A DNA stretch of 8,302 nt, taken from NCBI GenBank assembly GCA_029938515.1, contig JAOZUU010000051.1:1-8302 (forward strand), read 5' to 3'. The position numbers and the translations under genes were made by a program. Position 1 is the first letter of the stretch; the number at the start of each line of letters is the position of its first letter. The DNA is from Desulfobacterales bacterium (lineage in GTDB: Bacteria > Desulfobacterota > Desulfobacteria > Desulfobacterales > QNYZ01). Of the stretch, positions 1 through 4,480 are shown one piece after another. The notes below the pieces were generated by a model. That model saw only the letters and a program-made list of their open reading frames with translations. It was not told the DNA's origin and ran no database searches.

Positions 1-1598
1 TAATCAAAGCGGTGCTATTCGACTTCGACGGCACACTGACCAAGCCCGGCGCTCTGGATTTTTCGGTCATCAAGACGTCCCTGGGCTGCCCTGCGGATAT
101 ACCGGTCCTGGAGTTTATCCGGGGAATCCGGGACGAAAACCGGAGAAGGAGAGCAATCGAGGAGCTGGATACCTTTGAAGCCTCGGGCGCGGCCGAATCG
201 GAACCCGCCGAGGGTGCCGAAACGCTCATCCGGTTCCTGCGATCCGAAAAAATTCCGGTGGGGATCATCAGCCGGAACAGCCGCCAATCCATCGAACGGG
301 CCCTGAACAACTTTTCACACATCGAATCAGCTGATTTTGATCTAATTGTATCTCGGGACGATCGGATGGAACCCAAACCCCATCCAGCCGGCGTTCTTTA
401 CGCAGCCGAATTTTTCAGGGTATCACCGGCCAACCTGCTGATGGTTGGAGATTATGTATTCGACATCGAGGCAGGAAACCGGGCGCAAGCACCCACGGTC
501 TTGATCACCACCGGTAAAAAAATGCCCGGATTTTCCTGCCACCCCGATGTGACCGTAGCCGATCTAAATGAACTGAAAGAGTTCATTCGTCTGCACCTCC
601 CCTTACCGGCCGGCAAATTTCCCAACGACCTGCTCCGAAACCACCTGGACGCATTCAACTTCGACGATCCCCAATTGCTGATCAAACCGGGTATCGGCGA
701 AGATACGGCAGCTGTATCGGTTGAAAATGAAGACGTGCTGGTCTTAAAGTCCGATCCTATCACCTTCGCCACGGATGCCATCGGCCACTATGCCGTTCTG
801 GTCAATGCCAACGATATCGCCACTGCCGGCGCGGATCCCAGATGGCTTCTGACCACACTCATTTTCCCCTGTCAAACGACCCCGGCGAAAATATTCGGCA
901 TCCTGCGCGAATTAGAAGCCCATTGTCGTAAATGGCACATTACCTTGTGCGGCGGGCATACCGAGATCAGCGATGCCGTTACCCGCCCCGTCATCAGCGG
1001 GATGATGGTCGGCTCGGTGGCCCGGCCAAATCTCGTCGACAAACGGAATATGCGACCGGGAGATCGCGTCTTGATCACCAAAGCCGCGGCTGTGGAAGGC
1101 ACATCCCTGATTGCCCGGGAATTTCCCCGCCGGTTGATGGACCTGGGTGTTACCGCAACCGAGATCGAACGCTACCGGGAATTTATCGAAAGGATCAGTA
1201 TCCTGCCCGAAGCCCGGATCGCCCGAAGTATACCGGGCGTCAGCGCCATGCATGATGTTACCGAGGGGGGCTTGGCAACGGCCGTAGGAGAACTGGGTGT
1301 CGCGGGCAAGCATACTCTTAGAATCGATCTCGATCGAATTCCAATTTATCCGGAAACACGGAAAATCTGTGACCTGCTCGGAATCGATCCCCTGGGACTG
1401 ATCGGCTCGGGCAGCCTGCTGATTTGTTGCCAAAAAGTCGACTGTGACAGACTGATCGACAAAATACGAAAGGCCGCTATCGAAATCACCGTCATTGGCG
1501 AAGTGCTCGCCCCCGGAGATGGTGTGCAGGCCCTGCGGAACGGTCAGTCCATTGTCTGGCCTGAATTCGCCGCCGATGAGATTACGCGCTTGCTCTGA
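1..1598 (+). CDS. HAD-family hydrolase fused to AIR synthase/HypE-like domain (5' end cut by window edge)
   Basis: Two enzymes in one chain. Residues are numbered from the GTG at 12. Residues 1-190 are an HAD phosphatase fold: motif I DFDGT (nucleophile D4, acid/base D6), motif II serine S87 in GIIS, motif III lysine K122 in EPKPHP, motif IV D147 and D151 in GDYVFD. Residues about 200-528 are a PurM/HypE/ThiL/SelD-type module: GIGEDTA (227-233), acidic D248, NANDIATAGADP (D268), GGHTEIS (around 316), then the C-terminal half with MHDVTEGGLA (around 414). The family binds ATP-Mg and activates an acyl or carboxamide oxygen by phosphorylation. The C-terminus ends EITRLL and lacks the terminal PRIC cysteine of true HypE, so hydrogenase cyanide-ligand synthesis is unlikely. 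SelD's active Cys/Sec is also absent. The GTG at 12 is probably not the start: the frame stays open to position 1, reads I-K-A before V, a normal HAD N-terminus, and the codon before that (xTA) cannot start. Substrate is unknown. It ends in tandem stops TGA TAA. Confidence 0.85.
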   Translation, partial: IKAVLFDFDGTLTKPGALDFSVIKTSLGCPADIPVLEFIRGIRDENRRRRAIEELDTFEASGAAESEPAEGAETLIRFLRSEKIPVGIISRNSRQSIERALNNFSHIESADFDLIVSRDDRMEPKPHPAGVLYAAEFFRVSPANLLMVGDYVFDIEAGNRAQAPTVLITTGKKMPGFSCHPDVTVADLNELKEFIRLHLPLPAGKFPNDLLRNHLDAFNFDDPQLLIKPGIGEDTAAVSVENEDVLVLKSDPITFATDAIGHYAVLVNANDIATAGADPRWLLTTLIFPCQTTPAKIFGILRELEAHCRKWHITLCGGHTEISDAVTRPVISGMMVGSVARPNLVDKRNMRPGDRVLITKAAAVEGTSLIAREFPRRLMDLGVTATEIERYREFIERISILPEARIARSIPGVSAMHDVTEGGLATAVGELGVAGKHTLRIDLDRIPIYPETRKICDLLGIDPLGLIGSGSLLICCQKVDCDRLIDKIRKAAIEITVIGEVLAPGDGVQALRNGQSIVWPEFAADEITRLL

Positions 1599-1635
1599 TA
1601 AATTATTGAATCATGCCCGTTTCAGGTGAACGTTG

Positions 1636-2739
1636 TTATCGCCCCAAATAACGATAGGTTATTCCCTCCCAGGCAGGATCGACGATCTTTTTCAACAATA
1701 CGCGGTTTACGGGCTCACGCAGGCCACTTCCCTCCTGAAAGGCAATTCCGTAATCCTGGCGATAGAAAGAGACGGGTAAAATTTGGATAAGGCCCTGATA
1801 ATTTTTGTTAACGAAGTATCGCAGGAGAGGCTTATCATAGACCAAGGCATCGATCTTTCCATCTGCAAGCGCATCAAGACCTTCGTCAGCAGAATTATAT
1901 CTTTTGAAAGAAAAAAAACGCTTTCGCAAATAGGTTTCGCTGGTGGTAGCAGCGATGGTTCCTATTCGGGCCCTGGATAGATCGTCCAGGCCCTTGATGG
2001 ACGATTCCAGTTTACTGACCGTTAAAGACGAAGTAATCGCGGCCGTGAAGATTGAAATGATGATAATCGATGTAAACATCCATATTATTGCGATTAATCG
2101 TCCCCATAAGCTCCGAGGGGTCTTGTCTCCATACCCGACGGTTGTCATGGTTACCACCGACCACCAAAAGCCGGAACCGATCCCTTTATGCGGGTGAGGG
2201 CTGAATTGTTCAGGGTTTTTACGGCGTTCAAAAAACCAAATCAAGAACCCAGCAGCAAGGAGAACCGTTGTCAGCGTAACTAAAATTTTTAAGAGTCTCA
2301 TATCAAAAAAATTCTTAACTACGGCAATCCATGGACTGTGAGGTTTTGATCTCACGGCAATCCCCAATCCAGTGGTAAAGAAGGAATGGCTAAAATCCAT
2401 GATTTTTTCCCGCTCACTGTTGATGGTTAACGCTGCTACGGCCAGGTCAAATTGGCCGCTGCGAACCCCTTCCAATAATCCGGCCAGATCGGTTTCTCTA
2501 AATTCATAACGCAGATTCAATTCTTCGGCCACCAGCCGCCACAATGAAATGCTGATACCTTCCCACGCCCCTTCGTCGCTTTTCATGGAAAAGGGAGGGG
2601 CTGATTTTGTTCCCACAATGAGCTTGCGATCGGCACTACTCCCTTGCGCATAAGTCAAAACAGCAGAGAATAAAATTGAGATTAAAACCGACGCAAATCC
2701 CACCCATCGAGTTTTTTTAAAAAAACTTTGGATATGCAT
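1636..2739 (-). CDS. GluR0-like ligand-gated potassium channel (periplasmic amino-acid-binding domain plus K+ pore)
   Basis: A 367-residue inner-membrane channel with the layout of prokaryotic ionotropic glutamate receptors. In order: signal peptide (1 to about 31, ending LTYA), SBP_bac_3 lobe 1 (about 38-140), first membrane helix (about 149-170), re-entrant pore loop with selectivity filter TVGYGD (200-205), second membrane helix (about 212-237), lobe 2 (about 245-365). The filter is the canonical potassium type. Amino-acid ligand residues appear kept: T105 and R110 in AALTINSERE match the alpha-carboxyl-binding Thr/Arg of iGluRs, TTSE (265-268) matches the lobe-2 Ser/Thr, and D302 in VYDKP sits where iGluRs have the acidic residue that holds the alpha-amino group. 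Those equivalences come from family knowledge by eye, without an alignment. There is no third, C-terminal membrane helix, as in GluR0. The leader before ATG has only a weak GGGAAAG. It is the last gene of the leftward block and converges on the HAD-AIRS gene. Confident as to architecture; the ligand is inferred. Confidence 0.9.
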   Translation of the reverse strand: MHIQSFFKKTRWVGFASVLISILFSAVLTYAQGSSADRKLIVGTKSAPPFSMKSDEGAWEGISISLWRLVAEELNLRYEFRETDLAGLLEGVRSGQFDLAVAALTINSEREKIMDFSHSFFTTGLGIAVRSKPHSPWIAVVKNFFDMRLLKILVTLTTVLLAAGFLIWFFERRKNPEQFSPHPHKGIGSGFWWSVVTMTTVGYGDKTPRSLWGRLIAIIWMFTSIIIISIFTAAITSSLTVSKLESSIKGLDDLSRARIGTIAATTSETYLRKRFFSFKRYNSADEGLDALADGKIDALVYDKPLLRYFVNKNYQGLIQILPVSFYRQDYGIAFQEGSGLREPVNRVLLKKIVDPAWEGITYRYLGR

Positions 2740-2783
2740 TTTTATTTCTTTCCCGTGAATCCCCGGATCGGTATCGACGGACG

Positions 2784-2812
2784 TCTGTAATCGACATGAA
2801 AGGGATCGTCAA
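2784..2812 (-). promoter_or_regulatory. Possible promoter of the GluR0-like channel gene
   Basis: Reading the minus strand, TTGACG (2812-2807) is followed after 17 bases by TACAGA (2789-2784), about 45 bases before the channel ATG and directly after the stop codon of the upstream gene. The -35 box is near consensus but the -10 box is poor (three of six). The channel gene could instead be read from the upstream promoter, as only 77 bases separate the two genes. Confidence 0.3.
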
Positions 2813-2816
2813 TATA

Positions 2817-3182
2817 TCATCGCCCCGGTACAATAATGCGCGAATCTTCCGCTTTTTTAGCCTCCTCCTGTTTTTGTAACTCTTTAAGATTTTCAATGAT
2901 CGCCGCCAGCGCTTTGTCCATGGCACCGGGAAATTCATCCATCGCCTCGACAAGGTTATTGGCCATCAACCGTGACTGAATTGGCACCGGTCCCTCGGGT
3001 GACATCAGCTGGGTATGCCCCATAAATATCGGGGTACGGGTTCGATCGTCGGTTCCGTCCAGGTTTACCGGACTGAGACGTCTAATGGAAGCCACCTTAA
3101 GATCGGTAAAAGATTCCTCGCGGTACAGATTTTTCTTGTCGACGGTAAAATTGATTTCCTGTGGTTGTGCATTTTCATCCAT
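2817..3182 (-). CDS. Unrecognised small cytoplasmic protein (121 aa)
   Basis: I do not recognise the family. The protein has no signal peptide, no membrane segment and no cysteine. The N-terminal half reads like a beta-rich segment (EINFTVDKKNLYREESFTDL). The middle holds the notable string GHTQLMSPEGPVPIQ. The last 45 residues look helical and probably coiled (MDKALAAIIENLKELQKQEE), then a charged tail ending VPGR. It is acidic to neutral overall. A longer reading beginning MIWPDF at 3224 is possible, but the ATG at 3182 has a clear Shine-Dalgarno (AAGGGAG, 7-base spacing), so I chose it. It lies between an Hsp20 gene and the channel gene on the same strand, 174 bases after the former and 77 before the latter. 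This context does not assign a function. Codon use looks like its neighbours and the frame is intact, so it is likely a real gene. Confidence 0.72.
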   Translation of the reverse strand: MDENAQPQEINFTVDKKNLYREESFTDLKVASIRRLSPVNLDGTDDRTRTPIFMGHTQLMSPEGPVPIQSRLMANNLVEAMDEFPGAMDKALAAIIENLKELQKQEEAKKAEDSRIIVPGR

Positions 3183-3189
3183 CGTTGTT

Positions 3190-3196
3190 CTCCCTT
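3190..3196 (-). promoter_or_regulatory. Ribosome binding site that sets the start of the 121-aa gene
   Basis: The minus strand reads AAGGGAG, seven bases before ATG at 3182. It favours this start over the in-frame ATG 14 codons upstream, whose nearest purine stretch abuts the start codon. Confidence 0.65.
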
Positions 3197-3252
3197 CATT
3201 CGGGTTAAAATCCGGCCAAATCATCCTATTCCGGTGTATTTATCAATTCGCT

Positions 3253-3264
3253 TTATACGTATAA
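3253..3264. repeat. 12-bp perfect palindrome TTATACGTATAA
   Basis: A perfect 12-bp inverted repeat with no spacer lies 71 bases upstream of the ATG of the 121-aa gene. It overlaps TATA-like hexamers on both strands (TATAAA on the minus strand). It could be a small operator or part of a promoter for the leftward gene, but I could find no good -35 box on either strand, so the function is open. Confidence 0.35.
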
Positions 3265-3322
3265 TGAGAGGTTATGAATCCAGGGAAGACCATGAAACGA
3301 GGCCTTCGAAACTTGATGAATA

Positions 3323-3340
3323 GCCCGGTAAATACCGGGC
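3323..3340 (-). terminator. Stem-loop downstream of the leftward Hsp20 gene, possible terminator
   Basis: GCCCGGTA and TACCGGGC form a perfect 8-bp inverted repeat around two bases (a practical hairpin of six GC-rich pairs with a six-base loop), 17 bases after the Hsp20 stop codon. There is no real U-run on either side (minus strand continues TATTCATC), so it is a weak intrinsic terminator at best. It may stabilise the 3' end of the mRNA or reduce read-through into the next gene. Confidence 0.45.
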
Positions 3341-3356
3341 CAGGGGTCGGACTGGA

Positions 3357-3806
3357 TTAATCGATATTCACGGTGACCTGCTTGGGTTTTTCTTCTTCCG
3401 GTTTGGCAATGGTCACTTCCAATACGCCATCCTTGAACCGGGCATTGATTCTTTCCGGATTAACATGATATTCAAGGCTGAAAGATCTCTGAAACGTGCC
3501 AAAACACCTTTCCCGCCGATAGTACTTGTCATCGGACACTTCCGAATCAGCCTTGCGCTCCCCTTTCAGGGTCAACACGTTTTCTTTTACTTCGACACTC
3601 ACATCTTCCTTTTTTACACCCGGCAGTTCCGCCTTGACGGTTAATCCCTCGTCGGTCTCATAAATATCCACCGATGGACGCCAGGCACACAGGGATAGAT
3701 CATCTTCCGCCTCGCCATATCTTGGAAACGCATCTTCAAACAGCCGGTTGACACGATCCTGTAATGTGGCTACGTGTCCAAATGGCTCCCACTTTACAAT
3801 TGCCAT
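3357..3806 (-). CDS. hsp20: Small heat shock protein, Hsp20/alpha-crystallin family (leftward copy)
   Basis: An ATP-independent cytoplasmic holdase that binds unfolding proteins and keeps them refoldable. It has 149 residues, normal for class A bacterial sHsps. The N-terminal arm (1-41) carries a short amphipathic helix (LQDRVNRLFEDAF). The alpha-crystallin domain spans about 42-135: WRPSVDIYET, then AELPGVKKEDVSVEV, the YYRRER/FGTFQRSFSL strand region, and the signature FKDGVLEVTIAKP. A C-terminal V-T-V (144-146) fits the IxI/V oligomerisation motif. Two cysteines, C40 and C101, could be redox sensitive. The ATG is fixed by a strong GGAGGT Shine-Dalgarno (3813-3818) with good spacing. It is transcribed away from the second Hsp20 gene through a shared 203-bp intergenic region. 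Its sequence is clearly different from that second copy, so the pair is not a recent duplication. Confidence 0.96.
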   Translation of the reverse strand: MAIVKWEPFGHVATLQDRVNRLFEDAFPRYGEAEDDLSLCAWRPSVDIYETDEGLTVKAELPGVKKEDVSVEVKENVLTLKGERKADSEVSDDKYYRRERCFGTFQRSFSLEYHVNPERINARFKDGVLEVTIAKPEEEKPKQVTVNID

Positions 3807-3835
3807 GATTATACCTCCGTTTCTGTTTTTGGTAA

Positions 3836-3863
3836 AAAATAACCACCTGCAAATTCATGTCAA
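3836..3863 (-). promoter_or_regulatory. Sigma-70-like promoter of the leftward Hsp20 gene
   Basis: On the minus strand a perfect TTGACA (3863-3858) is followed after 16 bases by TATTTT (3841-3836), leaving a leader of about 23 bases that includes the GGAGGT site. No sigma-32 -10 box (CCCCAT) is present. The leader is too short and A-rich to form a ROSE-type RNA thermometer. Confidence 0.6.
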
Positions 3864-3938
3864 GTATTTTTAAAGCGGTTGCCCGGATACTGATAAGATC
3901 TGCGCCCTGTCCAGATGACCGTCTTTGCATGCATCGGA

Positions 3939-3968
3939 TTTACAAAAGAATCGTTTGTATGGTATAAA
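3939..3968 (+). promoter_or_regulatory. Probable promoter of the rightward hsp20-lon gene set
   Basis: TTTACA (3939-3944) and TATAAA (3963-3968) are separated by 18 bases and lie about 41 bases before the ATG of the second Hsp20 gene. Each box differs from consensus at one position (TTGACA, TATAAT). Orientation and distance fit a promoter for hsp20, lon, rlpA and probably recD2. Confidence 0.5.
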
Positions 3969-3972
3969 TCCA

Positions 3973-3989
3973 TTTCAAACAGTTTCAAA
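3973..3989 (+). repeat. Tandem TTTCAAA direct repeat with 10-bp period
   Basis: TTTCAAA occurs at 3973-3979 and again at 3983-3989, so the copies lie on the same DNA face. They sit just after the -10 box and cover the likely transcription start, where a repressor would act. It may also be chance in AT-rich sequence. Confidence 0.35.
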
Positions 3990-4009
3990 ATAGATGACAG
4001 AGGCCCAAA

Positions 4010-4456
4010 ATGGATTATATTAAAATTCGATTCGGTGATGACTTTGACGAACTGGCATCAAACCTGGACCGGTCCTTTTCCGATATGTTTCATGCCATTA
4101 AACCACAATTCAAGCTGACGGACCAGTCCTGGAATCCTGCCGTGGATATTTACCAGACGCCCAAGGAGATAATCATCCGGGTGGAAATCGCCGGTGTGGA
4201 AAAAGAAGACCTGAGTGTCGAAATCAACAGCAGGGCCATACGCATTCGCGGCCGACGGCGTGAATTGCCCCGTTTGGCCGATTCGGCCTACCGATTGGCG
4301 GAAATTCAGTACGGACGGTTTGAGCGTGTTCTGTACCTTCCGGAACCCATCGACACCGATACCGTTTCTTCTTCTTATTTAAATGGATTTCTGGAAATCC
4401 ACATGAGCCGGTTCAAACGAGAGGAAACACATAGAATTCCCATTCAAAACGGATAG
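4010..4456 (+). CDS. hsp20: Small heat shock protein, Hsp20/alpha-crystallin family (rightward copy, upstream of lon)
   Basis: A second cytoplasmic holdase chaperone, 148 residues. The N-terminal arm (1-40, FDELASNLDRSFSDMF) is followed by an alpha-crystallin domain at about 41-134: WNPAVDIYQT, VEIAGVEKEDLSVEI, the YGRFERVLYLPEPID strand region, and YLNGFLEIHM in the position of the usual A-x-x-x-n-G-v-L signature. A canonical IPI (143-145) near the C-terminus is the IxI oligomerisation motif. It is richer in arginine than the leftward copy (GRRRE) and shares little sequence outside the domain core, so the two may differ in clients or form mixed oligomers. AGAGG lies six bases before the ATG. 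The gene is 24 bases from lon, so holdase and protease are very likely made from one message. Confidence 0.94.
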   Translation: MDYIKIRFGDDFDELASNLDRSFSDMFHAIKPQFKLTDQSWNPAVDIYQTPKEIIIRVEIAGVEKEDLSVEINSRAIRIRGRRRELPRLADSAYRLAEIQYGRFERVLYLPEPIDTDTVSSSYLNGFLEIHMSRFKREETHRIPIQNG

Positions 4457-4470
4457 CTTCATATAATACC

Positions 4471-4475
4471 GGAGG
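4471..4475 (+). promoter_or_regulatory. Ribosome binding site of lon
   Basis: GGAGG, five bases before the ATG at 4481, in the 24-base gap after hsp20. It fixes the lon start. The TATAAT-like string just upstream (4462-4467) is too near the ATG to be its own promoter. Confidence 0.7.
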
Positions 4476-4480
4476 CATAT

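Noticed and set aside
912..1433. A 173-codon minus-strand frame within the HAD-AIRS gene
   Set aside because: The plus strand carries conserved AIRS motifs here; the antisense product shows no domain and no ribosome binding site.
2717..2953. A 78-codon minus-strand frame overlapping the 121-aa gene and the channel start
   Set aside because: It is a very basic translation out of frame with two better supported genes and has no clear ribosome binding site.
3260..3265. Plus-strand TATAAT in the spacer before the leftward gene pair
   Set aside because: No acceptable -35 hexamer at 16-18 bp and no plus-strand gene follows; it is part of the palindrome.
3015..3323. A 102-codon plus-strand frame across the 121-aa gene and the following spacer
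   Set aside because: No ribosome binding site or recognisable domain, and it runs antisense to a gene with a good start signal.
3807..3829. Possible RNA thermometer in the leftward Hsp20 leader
   Set aside because: The predicted leader is about 23 bases and A-rich, with no U-run or complementary segment to mask the GGAGGT site.
3898..3916. ATCTG-N9-CAGAT inverted repeat, with the same spacer length as a CIRCE (HrcA) operator
   Set aside because: Arms are only 5 bp, do not extend, and do not match TTAGCACTC/GAGTGCTAA, so it is not a CIRCE element.
4462..4467. TATAAT string just upstream of lon
   Set aside because: It lies 13 bases before the ATG and overlaps the leader; no -35 box (CCCATT at 17-bp spacing) is present, so a lon-specific promoter is unlikely here.
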